In this document: one piece after another, positions 7,497-16,313 of the stretch
Position numbering within the stretch: position 1 is the stretch's first letter
Layout of the letters: each line of letters starts with the position of its first letter
The notes under the pieces: model-generated
The model's database searches: none
What the model was told of the DNA's origin: nothing
Seen by the model: only the letters and a program-made list of their open reading frames with translations
Made by a program: the position numbers and the translations under genes
DNA from: a virus
DNA length: 38,792 nt
Reading direction: 5' to 3' (one strand)
IMG/VR virus record: IMGVR_UViG_3300008120_008631
Coordinates: 1 to 38,792 of that record

Positions 7497-8585
7497 TTAA
7501 GCAAATTCGTTATGTCTTGTTTCCGTTACAATATCGTCGATAAGTTCGTTTTGTAGAGCATACTTACAGAATGAGCAAGCATGATGTCTACGCTTAGTAT
7601 TAATATCACCGTCAATCGAATTATAGTAATCTAAGATACCATCGATGTCAGCAATTTTAAACTCAGCATTAACATGATATCCGTTCTCGGGTGCAAGTTC
7701 TGCTGATGGGCAAACATAAACGTTACCATCTGTAAACACGCAAGGCTTAACCATATGCATGTAACAATTATCGTTACGACGAGTGCCTTTGAAGTTAAAG
7801 TCTGAAAGGAAAGCAAACTTCAATGGACCATTCTCTGCTTCGAAGTTATTAAGAATGCCTCGAATCTTTTCAATGTCCTTAGCAGTTTCCTTTGGATCCT
7901 TGATAGCATTAAATGCAATGCGGCAAGGTATCTTCTTCTCTTCTACCCACTTAAGCATACGAATAAAGTTTTCTTCCTTATAGGTATTCTTAGCAAGAAC
8001 TTTCTTACCTGCAAGTTCACTATTAGTCTCTGTCCACTGACCAGTAATGTTAGGGTTGGTAGAAGTTTCTAGTGCACCATCCCAAACATATGCAGCTGAG
8101 ATTTCAATATTAGTAAGACCTTCAAATACTGAAAGGTCATAATCATATCCTTCGTCAAACCCGTACATACCAAGACGTACCCAGGATACTTTATCCCAAT
8201 TCTTAATCTTCTTAAGACGCGAACCGTTTGTTACAATACCAATCTTAATTCCTTTTGCATGAATGTAATCAATCATGAAGTTAAGATCAGGATGAAGAGT
8301 AGGTTCGCCACCACCAGTAAATTCCATACCAAGAACACCAAGTTCAGCAAACTGATCTACGGCTTTAATCATCTGTTCCTTGGTAAGCATTTCCTTCAAG
8401 TTACGATTAGCAAAGCAGCAGAATGAACAAGTCAGATTGCAAGGATTGCAAGGTGACATATGGAACATTACAGGCTTTGGTCTTCCTCCTTTTTGGATAA
8501 TAGAAAGCCTATCCATATGCTTAAGAAGCTTAACATGATTACTTGTGTAGCTTCTACCTTGAACTTTTGTTTCCATCTCGTGCAT
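7497..8585 (-). CDS. Radical SAM enzyme with SPASM-like C-terminal cysteines
   Basis: A 362-residue protein. The radical SAM cluster motif is C49-NLT-C53-SF-C56 (CxxxCxxC), followed by the GGGEPTLHP block that contacts AdoMet. The C-terminal part holds further cysteines (CYMHMVKPC, VCPSAEL, ACSFC) suggesting an auxiliary FeS cluster. Such enzymes do difficult C-H chemistry on peptides or sugars. It sits between methyltransferases, so it may modify the same substrate; the alternative is peptide maturation, but no precursor peptide is evident beside it. AAGGAA precedes ATG 8585. Confidence 0.88.
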   Translation of the reverse strand: MHEMETKVQGRSYTSNHVKLLKHMDRLSIIQKGGRPKPVMFHMSPCNPCNLTCSFCCFANRNLKEMLTKEQMIKAVDQFAELGVLGMEFTGGGEPTLHPDLNFMIDYIHAKGIKIGIVTNGSRLKKIKNWDKVSWVRLGMYGFDEGYDYDLSVFEGLTNIEISAAYVWDGALETSTNPNITGQWTETNSELAGKKVLAKNTYKEENFIRMLKWVEEKKIPCRIAFNAIKDPKETAKDIEKIRGILNNFEAENGPLKFAFLSDFNFKGTRRNDNCYMHMVKPCVFTDGNVYVCPSAELAPENGYHVNAEFKIADIDGILDYYNSIDGDINTKRRHHACSFCKYALQNELIDDIVTETRHNEFA

Positions 8586-8596
8586 AATATTTTTCC

Positions 8597-9196
8597 TTAT
8601 TGTTTAATCCAGTACCAGACATTATCTGCACATGTTGCTATTGGAGGGTAGTCACCTTCAGATCTAAATTTATTTAGAGCAGCATTCACTCCAGGCAATC
8701 CATAATCATGCCCGGAAAAGATACCGCCTTTTCTTACTTTATTATAAAAGTTTTTACAATCTCTATAAACAGCTTCTTCTGAATGATCACCATCTATAAA
8801 AATATAATCTAGAGATTCATCAGAATAATCTTGTAAAATATTCTCACATTTATCTTTTACTATGATAATTCTACCTTCAAACTGTTCTGTGTTCTTAACA
8901 GCTGCTTGGTATTGAGCATCTAATATATCTTCTCCAATATACGAATTCCAATCTTGATAAGGAAGATATGGATCAACTCCTATAAGATGAAGGTTAGGTA
9001 TATTAGAAAGAAAATGATTAATGTTCCAACCGCTTGCTACCCCGATCTCCATACCTATTATAGGAGTATCTTCATCTATTGTAAGTTGTTTTACTACAGG
9101 TACTAGCCCAGAAGCAGAAATGTATTTTTTTTGCTCCCATTCATTTTTTTCTACAAGTTCAGATATTAACCATGGATATAAATTTGAGTTTGTCAT
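8597..9196 (-). CDS. Class I SAM methyltransferase (Methyltransf_24-like)
   Basis: A 199-residue protein with IIGMEIGVASGWNINHFL as AdoMet motif I and LDYIFIDGDHSEEAVYRDC as the acidic block, then KGGIFSGHDYGLPGVNAALNKF. It is similar in plan to the methyltransferase at 6288-6875 and probably a distant paralogue. ATG 9196 overlaps the preceding glycosyltransferase's stop (ATGA). Confidence 0.8.
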   Translation of the reverse strand: MTNSNLYPWLISELVEKNEWEQKKYISASGLVPVVKQLTIDEDTPIIGMEIGVASGWNINHFLSNIPNLHLIGVDPYLPYQDWNSYIGEDILDAQYQAAVKNTEQFEGRIIIVKDKCENILQDYSDESLDYIFIDGDHSEEAVYRDCKNFYNKVRKGGIFSGHDYGLPGVNAALNKFRSEGDYPPIATCADNVWYWIKQ

Positions 9197-9951
9197 TTTC
9201 TTTTCACTTCTTCGTAAATTGTATAATCTATACCAAATAATGGTGTAACATATTCATGATAATGCTGCATCATAAAATCTGGATAAACACTATTAAAAAT
9301 ATGATACATTTCTCTATTAGCTTCGTCTACCTTATAATATGAGGGTGTATACCCTTTAAATGATGCAGGAGGGTGATAAACTGAACTACTATGAACCACC
9401 ATAGCTTTTTCTTTTAATACTTTAGAAAGAATAACATCAAAACCGTAACCACTTTTAAAGTCATGCAATTTCCACAACTCAAGTAATGTTGGAATACAGG
9501 ATGTGTGCACAAAGTTACACATTCCTTCTACAAATCTTGTAATAGAATATTCTAGGTCTTCTCTTTGATGCAGAATATGATGTGAACTTTCAGAGCCTTT
9601 GTAGGTAGATAATTGAAATAATTTAATTCTATTATCATAAGCAAGCTTAATTGCTCTATTAATATTATCAATATCTGTTATTAAATCATCATCAAAAAAA
9701 CCGATATACTCATAATCAGTCCAGTCAAATTCTTGTAAAAATTTATGAGCGATTTGCCACTTAAACCCTTTGTTTTCCCAGCTAATATAATCATATGTAT
9801 TAGGTTCTATTTCAATATCATTATATCTATAGAGTACAGTTTCATACAAACGTTCTGGTTTAGTATATCTCCAGTGATTATCTGAATCGTAAGCTTCTGG
9901 ATAAAAATTAATAGGTATACCTACTGAACTAAAAATGAGACTTTTCTTCAT
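9193..9951 (-). CDS. Glycosyltransferase-like protein (DUF707-like)
   Basis: A 252-residue protein starting MKKSLIFSSVG at ATG 9951, which overlaps the upstream stop as ATGA. The key segment is WTDYEYIGFFDDDLITDIDNI, whose DDD works as the DxD metal/sugar-nucleotide motif. CNFVHTSCIPTLLELW and SGYGFDVILSK resemble the acceptor half of DUF707-type transferases. It probably adds one sugar in the glycan made by this island. Confidence 0.65.
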   Translation of the reverse strand: MKKSLIFSSVGIPINFYPEAYDSDNHWRYTKPERLYETVLYRYNDIEIEPNTYDYISWENKGFKWQIAHKFLQEFDWTDYEYIGFFDDDLITDIDNINRAIKLAYDNRIKLFQLSTYKGSESSHHILHQREDLEYSITRFVEGMCNFVHTSCIPTLLELWKLHDFKSGYGFDVILSKVLKEKAMVVHSSSVYHPPASFKGYTPSYYKVDEANREMYHIFNSVYPDFMMQHYHEYVTPLFGIDYTIYEEVKRK

Positions 9952-10802
9952 CTGTATTTTTCTTCTATAGATTGTTTCCACATCGAATTACGATTATATT
10001 GGTGAACTATAAAATAATCAATACCTGAAGAAGTTTTTACCATACCGTTTTCAAATTTAGGATTAGCTTCAATATTAACTCTCGAATAATCTTTATATGG
10101 GTCTGCAACTGTACCTACTTGACAAGCCCAGCCACTATCATGACTTACATAACGAGTAATTAGTTTATAAGGGATAGTTGAGAGTAGTACGTTATAAGCT
10201 GCTTGATCTGAACCACCACCACCAGGTACATGTTGTTGTTTTCCAGTACATAAAGAGTAGATCGAGAAGAAAAGATCACTCATAGCTTCAGTTTTACCAG
10301 CCATAACTCCAGCGTTGTATATTGAGATGTCTTTTAACTTCTCATACACTTCTTCACCAAATGCTAATTTCATATTATTAGCACCCCATACCTCATCTTT
10401 ATATCTTATATTTTCTGAAGAAGAAATAATATGTTTAGTTGATATACTATCTATTAAACTAAAATAAACGTATTTGCTGGGATCTTTCTGAAAGATCACA
10501 TCAGTAACATCCGTAGTAATAATAAAATCATATTTTTCTTTTCTATCTTGTAGTATTGCATAGTAAACATAAAATCTTACAACACAGACATGTTCATTAG
10601 GTTCTAATTTTCTCAGAGAAATTACTTCAAAATTATTTTGTTCAAATTTTTGTTCAAGTTCTTTATTGTCACCAAAAATAATAATAAGTTTATCCCCAGA
10701 ATAGCCGCTTTGATTAAGAGAATTAACCCAAAATTTACATTTATCCCAAGTAAGATCAGAGGTAATAGATCCTAGTACTAGACTACTCACAATTCGCCCC
10801 AT
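9948..10802 (-). CDS. Glycosyltransferase-like protein with DxD-type motif
   Basis: Up to 284 residues. FIITTDVTDVIFQKDPSKY carries a D-V-T-D type motif like those of GT-A glycosyltransferases, and SIYNAGVMAGKTEAM and GGGGSDQAAYNVLL match the donor and acceptor halves of such enzymes. The start is ambiguous: ATG 10802 has no ribosome-binding site, while GTG 10790 follows GGGGCG and overlaps the upstream TGA as GTGA, the junction also seen at 15.04 kb. I think GTG 10790 is the real start. Confidence 0.7.
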   Translation of the reverse strand: MGRIVSSLVLGSITSDLTWDKCKFWVNSLNQSGYSGDKLIIIFGDNKELEQKFEQNNFEVISLRKLEPNEHVCVVRFYVYYAILQDRKEKYDFIITTDVTDVIFQKDPSKYVYFSLIDSISTKHIISSSENIRYKDEVWGANNMKLAFGEEVYEKLKDISIYNAGVMAGKTEAMSDLFFSIYSLCTGKQQHVPGGGGSDQAAYNVLLSTIPYKLITRYVSHDSGWACQVGTVADPYKDYSRVNIEANPKFENGMVKTSSGIDYFIVHQYNRNSMWKQSIEEKYR

Positions 10803-11524
10803 ACTTTTAAATAATCACTTTGTTGAAAATTATTATTATTATTTACATCTTTAATTTTTTTTGCAGCAAATGCTATGTAGTGTGAGTTAGGTGATGTTTT
10901 AAATTCTTGTCTATCACCTTTTTTAGGTTCAGGTATATGATACATGTCAAACGATTCATCTGAAGTCAATTCATAAATGTCCAAACTAAGTTGTTCATAA
11001 CCTGCTTGTTCTGAAAAAACTGTTCTAAAAAATTCTGGGCTAAATTGATAAAAACCATGTCCTGCAAAATTATTACATGTGGTAATAATTGCTACTACCC
11101 CACCTACCTTTAGCATAATTTTGTAATTATCAATCACTGTTTTAATATCATAGATATGTTCAATAGTACCTGCGTCTAAAATATAATCGAAAGTATTATG
11201 GTATATCTCGTCGACTGGTTTATTCATATCATGAACTATAGAACAACCTTCATAAGGTGAATAATCTATTGTATCTACACTATCAGCACCTAGTAGTCTA
11301 AATAGTTTTTCTGTATGACCATCACCACCATTAACAGTATCTTCTGCTGTAAAATTAATGTCATGGTCTGATAAAATTTTATTACTAATTGCTGCTTTCC
11401 TGCCAGATCTATCTGCCCAGGAACCTGCATAGTGGAGACCTTGTCTTCCAATCTGCAGTGTTTTGCCTTTTACATATTGTTTATGATCAGCAATAAAGTT
11501 CAAACACGAAATATCAATACCCAT
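10787..11524 (-). CDS. SAM-dependent methyltransferase-like protein (Methyltransf_11)
   Basis: A 245-residue protein. The Rossmann core is recognisable by VDTIDYSPYEGCSIVHDMN and FDYILDAGTIEHIYDIKTV, the latter being the typical 'D.gtiEHi' block, followed by MLKVGGVVAIITT. The N-terminal glycine motif is weak. It starts after GAGG at ATG 11524, directly behind a terminator, so it may begin its own unit or depend on read-through. Confidence 0.7.
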   Translation of the reverse strand: MGIDISCLNFIADHKQYVKGKTLQIGRQGLHYAGSWADRSGRKAAISNKILSDHDINFTAEDTVNGGDGHTEKLFRLLGADSVDTIDYSPYEGCSIVHDMNKPVDEIYHNTFDYILDAGTIEHIYDIKTVIDNYKIMLKVGGVVAIITTCNNFAGHGFYQFSPEFFRTVFSEQAGYEQLSLDIYELTSDESFDMYHIPEPKKGDRQEFKTSPNSHYIAFAAKKIKDVNNNNNFQQSDYLKVWGEL

Positions 11525-11537
11525 AACAACCTCATAA

Positions 11538-11566
11538 TAAAGAAAAGGGGCGCAGAGTGCGCCCCT
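11538..11566 (-). terminator. Rho-independent terminator after yhhQ
   Basis: On the minus strand AGGGGCGCA-CTC-TGCGCCCCT forms a perfect 9-bp stem with a 3-base loop (11546-11566), followed by TTTTCTTT. It should end transcripts of the guaC-yhhQ unit. Confidence 0.9.
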
Positions 11567-11581
11567 GTGTAGTATTATTTA

Positions 11582-12163
11582 TTATTGTTCTTTCTTAATT
11601 TTATTCAAGAGATGGTTAAGAACAACACCGTAGATAGGAAGAATAATAACAAGACTTACAATAGTCTTGAATACAACATCGGCATTTGCAATTGCAAGCC
11701 AGTTAGCTGCCATATACTCGTTAGTGCTGTTATAGAATGCTGCACCAAAGAAAGCATATGTGTCAACAATGTTTGCAAAGATACCTGAAACTAATGGTGC
11801 AACCCACCAAGAAGAATACTTTTCTCTTACTTTCTGGAATACTGTTACGTCAAACAATTGACCAATAAGATATGCTACTGCTGACGCAACACCGATACGC
11901 CAATCAGAAAGAGCAGCACTAACTACTGCCGCAGGAATAAAAGCCATACCAACAACTACTCTTGATTGATGTTTATTGGTAAGACGTGTAGTCAAATCAG
12001 TTGCTACAAGAACTAATGGGAAGAGGAACATTGCCCATGTTACTTTAAGTCCAAAAATTTCTAATGGAAACTGAACAATATAATTTGCAAGTCCGATAAT
12101 GAATACATGGACAAGCATAAGTTTTAATGCTAGATTTTTATTTACTTCTGCAAAGTTAATCAT
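11582..12163 (-). CDS. yhhQ: Queuosine precursor (preQ0/preQ1) transporter, YhhQ/VUT family
   Basis: A 193-residue inner-membrane protein with about six hydrophobic segments. It shows the family's features: [19 protein letters not shown] near the N-terminus, [21 protein letters not shown] in the middle and a [21 protein letters not shown] block. YhhQ imports 7-deazaguanine precursors used for queuosine in tRNA; some phages use the same precursors to modify their DNA. No tgt/dpdA-type transferase is seen in this window. ATGA overlap couples it to guaC upstream, and a strong terminator follows. Confidence 0.9.
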   Translation of the reverse strand: MINFAEVNKNLALKLMLVHVFIIGLANYIVQFPLEIFGLKVTWAMFLFPLVLVATDLTTRLTNKHQSRVVVGMAFIPAAVVSAALSDWRIGVASAVAYLIGQLFDVTVFQKVREKYSSWWVAPLVSGIFANIVDTYAFFGAAFYNSTNEYMAANWLAIANADVVFKTIVSLVIILPIYGVVLNHLLNKIKKEQ

Positions 12164-13278
12164 ATAGTATTCCTTTCAAATACATTATTGTATTGCTGGG
12201 TTACTCTAACAAATGTAGTACACTTGCTGAGATACTTCAACTTTGAGGCTCCAACATAGGTGCATGCGGACCTCAAACCACCTAAAATATCTCGTACTGT
12301 ATCGGAAGCTTTTCCTTTATACGGTACGAGTACCTCTCTTCCTTCTGAAGATCGGTAATCCTTAAGACCACCAAAGTGTTTATCATTGGCAGCCTTGGAA
12401 CTCATTCCATAGAACTTTACGAATTTCTTTTCTTCTGTGATTGGTTTGTATGTATCCCAATCACGATCATATGACCACTCACCTGTACTGAGATACTTAG
12501 TAACAATATCACCACCACCTTCATCGTGGCCGGCAAGCATGCCACCAAGCATTACAAAGTCAGCACCAGCTGCAAATGCTTTAGCAACATCGCCAGGAGA
12601 AGTACAACCACCATCAGCTATGATATGCCCACCAAGTCCATGAGCAGCGTCAGCGCACTCGATAACAGCTGAGAGCTGCGGATAACCAACACCTGTTTTA
12701 ATGCGGGTAGTGCAAACAGAACCAGGACCAATGCCTACTTTAACGATATCAGCTCCAGCAAGGATCAACTCCTCTGTAATATCACCGGTAACAACATTAC
12801 CTGCAATGATTGTAAGTAAAGGATAATTATCTCTTACATGTTTAACTACATCAATAAAACGTTCTGTATATCCGTTTGCAACATCAATACAAACATATTT
12901 TAGTTTACTACTATGTCTATAAACATAGTGAAGTTTATTAAGATCATCTTCACCTATACCAATACTCATAGCGGTATGATCATTAACGTCATGATCAATT
13001 ATAGAAGCATCATGTAAAAACTCTACTACTTCTTCTGGAGAATAGTGTTTAACAAGACAGGTAAACATATTGAAGTTTGATAACTCGACTGCCATACGAC
13101 GAGTACCAACACCATCCATATTTGCAGCGATAATAGGAACTCCGCAATAGTTAAGTTGACTATTGCGGAAAGTATATTCACGTTCTAGTGATACTGTTTT
13201 TCTAGAAGTAAGTGTACTACGTTTAGGTCTTAGTAGTACATCTTTAAAGTCAAGTTTTTGATCATTATCGATACGCAT
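12160..13278 (-). CDS. guaC: GMP reductase
   Basis: A 372-residue IMPDH/GMPR-fold enzyme of GuaC type. The catalytic Cys189 lies in [20 protein letters not shown], and [54 protein letters not shown] and FYGMSS follow in the usual order. It lacks the CBS domains of IMP dehydrogenase. It converts GMP to IMP and ammonia with NADPH, shifting guanine nucleotides toward adenine. ATG 13278 overlaps the TAA of a small upstream gene (TAATG) and the gene is coupled to yhhQ. This is an unusual phage gene. Confidence 0.95.
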   Translation of the reverse strand: MRIDNDQKLDFKDVLLRPKRSTLTSRKTVSLEREYTFRNSQLNYCGVPIIAANMDGVGTRRMAVELSNFNMFTCLVKHYSPEEVVEFLHDASIIDHDVNDHTAMSIGIGEDDLNKLHYVYRHSSKLKYVCIDVANGYTERFIDVVKHVRDNYPLLTIIAGNVVTGDITEELILAGADIVKVGIGPGSVCTTRIKTGVGYPQLSAVIECADAAHGLGGHIIADGGCTSPGDVAKAFAAGADFVMLGGMLAGHDEGGGDIVTKYLSTGEWSYDRDWDTYKPITEEKKFVKFYGMSSKAANDKHFGGLKDYRSSEGREVLVPYKGKASDTVRDILGGLRSACTYVGASKLKYLSKCTTFVRVTQQYNNVFERNTI

Positions 13279-13367
13279 TAGTCTACTGTACCGATAATCT
13301 TAAATGAACGACCAATCCAAAATCCAACATACCACTTCTTTGTAAAGACATCATATCGCTTAACCAT
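13278..13367 (-). CDS. Very small protein (29 aa) coupled to guaC
   Basis: ATG 13367 after a perfect AAGGAG (spacing 6) encodes [19 protein letters not shown] and ten more residues, ending at TAA 13278-13280, which overlaps the guaC start as TAATG. The product is basic and aromatic. The ideal ribosome-binding site and coupling make real translation likely; the function is unknown, and it may serve mainly to deliver ribosomes to guaC. Confidence 0.65.
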   Translation of the reverse strand: MVKRYDVFTKKWYVGFWIGRSFKIIGTVD

Positions 13368-13377
13368 TTTATTCTCC

Positions 13378-13668
13378 TTAGAGTGACCAACGAGTTTTCT
13401 GGGTGATCTTATCGCGTTTAACTGGTCTGTCATAGCACTCAACGAACCCCATTAAGATACGAATCTGATTTTCAATAGGATACGACCAGTCACCCCAGTC
13501 ATATACTGAATCTTCTTCTTTAGTGCACTTACGCAAATACTCTAAGTAACCATTAGTACATGCGTCTGCGTATTCTTTTTCATCAGAATCATTACGTACT
13601 GAAACGCGATGATATAGACGGTAAGCTAGCCAAAGACGTTTAATATGATATTCGAGTTTGTTTTCCAT
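13378..13668 (-). CDS. Unknown phage protein (96 aa)
   Basis: MENKLEYHIKRLWLAYRLYHRV begins a helical, Tyr/Trp-rich protein with a central acidic YDWGDWSYPIENQIRILMGF block. I recognise no domain. The stop codon overlaps the ribosome-binding site of the small gene before guaC, suggesting one operon. Confidence 0.65.
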   Translation of the reverse strand: MENKLEYHIKRLWLAYRLYHRVSVRNDSDEKEYADACTNGYLEYLRKCTKEEDSVYDWGDWSYPIENQIRILMGFVECYDRPVKRDKITQKTRWSL

Positions 13669-13690
13669 ATTATAATTATGGCTTATCTTA

Positions 13691-14404
13691 TTAAATAAAT
13701 CCAGTACGATGTTTGTTCTCTTCCTTAATCTTTGCTAAAAGACTAGGCATTTCCCTGTTGTAAACAATTGATTCTCTATTTAGAATCTCATTAGAATCTT
13801 TAATCGTAGAAGTTGTAACTGCAAATGGTGTATGGTAGAACGTATTAGTAATATGATAGTTTTGATTAAGTTTATAGAACATTGTGTCGTATATGAAATT
13901 ATCACCCCAGTACAAGTCTAGTCCTTCAATGATAGGGACGTATACGTCTTTATGGAAAAACATAAGTGTACCTAGACCGAAATGAAATCTATAGTCATAA
14001 GGTGTTGCACATTGTAAGAGAGTAATTTCACCAGTCGTAATAGGAATCTGATTGAAGTCTTTTACATTACCAGGACAAATACCACACAATCCTATATTAG
14101 GATTAAGGAACTGATCCATACGATGAAATAATTTAAGATCAACTATTACATCATCGTTAATAAGACATATCTTATCATATTTGGCAATCTGTGTTCCTAT
14201 GTTCCATGCTGGATTAACATAGATGTTCTTACCATATGATATACAGTTTACTTTAGAATGTGTAAATATGTTACTAGTAGGTGTTACAGCTGGATCATTA
14301 TCAATAATAATAATTTCACCAATGGAAGGTACTTCAACCATATCTTCTACAAATTTAAGAAATGGTGGATACTTCCACATTGTAGGCACAACAACTGTTA
14401 TCAT
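13691..14404 (-). CDS. GT-A fold glycosyltransferase (GT2-like)
   Basis: A 237-residue protein. MITVVVPTMWKYPPFLKFV is the opening strand of a nucleotide-sugar-binding domain, GEIIIIDNDPAV the second, and YDKICLINDDVIVDLKLFH holds the DD-type metal site. GIQTAKYD and the CGICPGNVK region fit the GT2 plan. It starts 18 bases after the CCA end of tRNA-Ser, with GAGG in the leader TTTATTATGAGGTAGTT. Confidence 0.8.
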   Translation of the reverse strand: MITVVVPTMWKYPPFLKFVEDMVEVPSIGEIIIIDNDPAVTPTSNIFTHSKVNCISYGKNIYVNPAWNIGTQIAKYDKICLINDDVIVDLKLFHRMDQFLNPNIGLCGICPGNVKDFNQIPITTGEITLLQCATPYDYRFHFGLGTLMFFHKDVYVPIIEGLDLYWGDNFIYDTMFYKLNQNYHITNTFYHTPFAVTTSTIKDSNEILNRESIVYNREMPSLLAKIKEENKHRTGFI

Positions 14405-14421
14405 AACTACCTCATAATAAA

Positions 14422-14512
14422 TGGCGGAGGGTATAGGATTCGAACCTATGGGACCGTGTTAGGGACCGACTCGTTAGCAATGAGCTGCTTTCGACCACTC
14501 AGCCAACCCTCC
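14422..14512 (-). tRNA. tRNA-Ser (GCT)
   Basis: Acceptor GGAGGGT/ACCCTCC, long class II variable arm, loop TTGCTAA giving GCT, T-loop TTCGAAT, discriminator G and encoded CCA. The anticodon stem has an A-C mismatch at 31-39. Confidence 0.93.
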
Positions 14513-14516
14513 AATT

Positions 14517-15038
14517 CTATATTACTTTTAAAAACTTTTCTATGCCTTTGTTAATATTTTCTTGCCAGTGATTTGCTGAGTTTTCATCTGCATAATCTGT
14601 TAAATATTTGTAACACGAAAAAGGTTTGTTCATTAAATTACAAACTTTTGCTATTGCATATGCTTCCATATCAACCGCATCTGTTTTTAATTCAGGTGAA
14701 GACATTACAAAATTATCACCTGTGCTTAAAGTATAATGTGAATTACTGATAGTAATTGATCCGCTGTTTTTTTCAAACGGGGTATGACCTAGTTCTGCTA
14801 ACGGTCTTGCATCCATATCTCTTTGATACAAAGTGCCAATCTCAATAAGCTGTCCTATAAGATCTTTGTTAAGAGCTCCTGCAGTACCATAATTAATAAT
14901 TCTAGTACATTTAGGATCTATACATGCTTCTACTGCAGCAATTGTAGCATTAATTTTACCTACCCCGGTATATTTAATATACAAATCTGTACTATTAAAT
15001 GGAAGCTCTTGCTCTAACGCTACTAGTATATAAATCAC
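14517..15038 (-). CDS. mtnN: 5'-methylthioadenosine/S-adenosylhomocysteine nucleosidase
   Basis: About 173 residues of the PNP/UDP phosphorylase superfamily. The order VALEQELPF (catalytic-type Glu), TGVGKINATIAAV, INYGTAGALN, VDMEAYAIAKVC (ribose-binding Glu) and LTDYADENS (catalytic Asp) matches MTAN. It hydrolyses MTA or SAH to adenine and a thioribose product. The likely start is GTG 15038, which overlaps the TGA of the upstream epimerase gene (GTGA) and gives the expected N-terminus; ATG 15068 would add ten unmatched residues. It may clear SAH from the island's methyltransferases and MTA from polyamine synthesis. Confidence 0.85.
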   Translation of the reverse strand: MIYILVALEQELPFNSTDLYIKYTGVGKINATIAAVEACIDPKCTRIINYGTAGALNKDLIGQLIEIGTLYQRDMDARPLAELGHTPFEKNSGSITISNSHYTLSTGDNFVMSSPELKTDAVDMEAYAIAKVCNLMNKPFSCYKYLTDYADENSANHWQENINKGIEKFLKVI

Positions 15039-15895
15039 TTCAATTCCATCTGATATGCACTCATACACATATCTTCTAAAGTGCGCTTACCGTAATACTT
15101 TACCGACTTATCTTCAGGCATAATAAGTTCTGCAGTATCACCAGATCTTCTCGGTCCTTCTATAACCTGGAAGTCAACATCCGAAACAATTTTCATTGCA
15201 TCTATAACTTCTCTAACAGTATGACCGATACCACTACCAATGCATTCATAATTTGAATTACTAGGATTTTCAATAGAGTTAACTATACAATCTGCAAGAT
15301 CAGAAACGTGAACATAGTCTCTAATACAAGTACCATCACGGGTATCCCAGTCAGTGCCATTTATAGTAATAAAAGGTCTTTTACCTGCTGCTGCTTCTGC
15401 TGCAATACGTATCAAATGAGTAGCATTACCAATTTGTCTAAACTCACCGTTATTACCAGCAACATTAAAGAATCTAAAAATGCTATAATTCTTACCGTAT
15501 GCTTTAATAATATTTTCTGCAAGTAATTTTGATTGTGCATATGGTGATATAGGATTAAACGCTGATGCTGTAGATGCAAAAATAAAATTATCTGAAGAAT
15601 ATTTTATAAGTGTATTAAATGTACCTTCAACATTTGTCTTAACGTACTTCCAAGGAACTCTTACTGACTCTTCAATATCAATAGCACCAGCAAGGTGGAC
15701 AATTGCATCATAATCACCACGGTGATCTTTACGAACTACATCATGTAGGTATGCTGGTTTGTTTAAATATTTTTCAATATCATTGGAAGACCTGCTGATG
15801 TCTAGACCTTCAACATGATAACCATGTTCAGCTAAAGCCTTAACTGTATGTGAACCAATATAACCATAAGCACCTGTTACTAAGATTTTTTTCAT
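15035..15895 (-). CDS. UDP-glucose 4-epimerase-like SDR
   Basis: A 286-residue extended SDR. VTGAYGYIGSHTVKAL is the GxxGxxG NAD motif, IVHLAGAIDIEESV and FIFASTASAF hold the catalytic Ser/Thr, and SPYAQSKLLAENI is YxxxK. FRFFNVAGN and GTCIRDYVHVSDLA are typical of GalE. It is about 50 residues shorter than E. coli GalE. It likely converts UDP-Glc to UDP-Gal or related sugars. Confidence 0.87.
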   Translation of the reverse strand: MKKILVTGAYGYIGSHTVKALAEHGYHVEGLDISRSSNDIEKYLNKPAYLHDVVRKDHRGDYDAIVHLAGAIDIEESVRVPWKYVKTNVEGTFNTLIKYSSDNFIFASTASAFNPISPYAQSKLLAENIIKAYGKNYSIFRFFNVAGNNGEFRQIGNATHLIRIAAEAAAGKRPFITINGTDWDTRDGTCIRDYVHVSDLADCIVNSIENPSNSNYECIGSGIGHTVREVIDAMKIVSDVDFQVIEGPRRSGDTAELIMPEDKSVKYYGKRTLEDMCMSAYQMELK

Positions 15896-16305
15896 TATGG
15901 TAACGCTGCTCTCTTTCTTAAATCTGTAGTTGAAAATCTATGTTTACGACTATTGTAAATAATTTCAATATTATTATCTAGGCAATACTCTTTACCGGTA
16001 AAATCTTTATTACGATATTCTTCTCCTACAAATCTTACATTGACTGGAAATATTGTAAGAATATCTAACAAGTCTTTTTCTGTTTCATAAACTATAATTT
16101 GATCGACATGCTTAACTGCTGCTAACTGTATTTGTCTTTCTACAATCGATTGTGCAGGTTTGTTTTTAGTATCTGGTCTATCTATAGTAGGATCGGTCTG
16201 TAACCCTACAATGAGATAATCACAGTATTGTTTTGTTTCTTCTAGCATTAAAATATGACCTGCATGAAGAAGATCGAATGTTGAAAATGTTACACCAATT
16301 TTCAT
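15895..16305 (-). CDS. Glycerol-3-phosphate cytidylyltransferase-like (TagD family)
   Basis: A 136-residue nucleotidyltransferase. GVTFSTFDLLHAGHILMLEE contains the HxGH motif at residues 14-17, and FVGEEYRNKDFTG plus a C-terminal FSTTDLRKR, equivalent to the ISSTxxR signature, complete the active site. It would activate a phosphorylated polyol or sugar with CTP. This is unusual for a phage and supports the making of a special surface or virion glycan. It abuts the epimerase gene. Confidence 0.88.
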   Translation of the reverse strand: MKIGVTFSTFDLLHAGHILMLEETKQYCDYLIVGLQTDPTIDRPDTKNKPAQSIVERQIQLAAVKHVDQIIVYETEKDLLDILTIFPVNVRFVGEEYRNKDFTGKEYCLDNNIEIIYNSRKHRFSTTDLRKRAALP

Positions 16306-16313
16306 AATACACC

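Noticed and set aside
11576-11583. AATAAATA on the minus strand as a late promoter
   Set aside because: It lies in the stop of yhhQ and just upstream of a strong terminator; AT-rich sequence makes one-mismatch copies common.
12160-13278. IMP dehydrogenase
   Set aside because: No CBS domains and the sequence around the catalytic Cys and C-terminus is of GMP reductase type.
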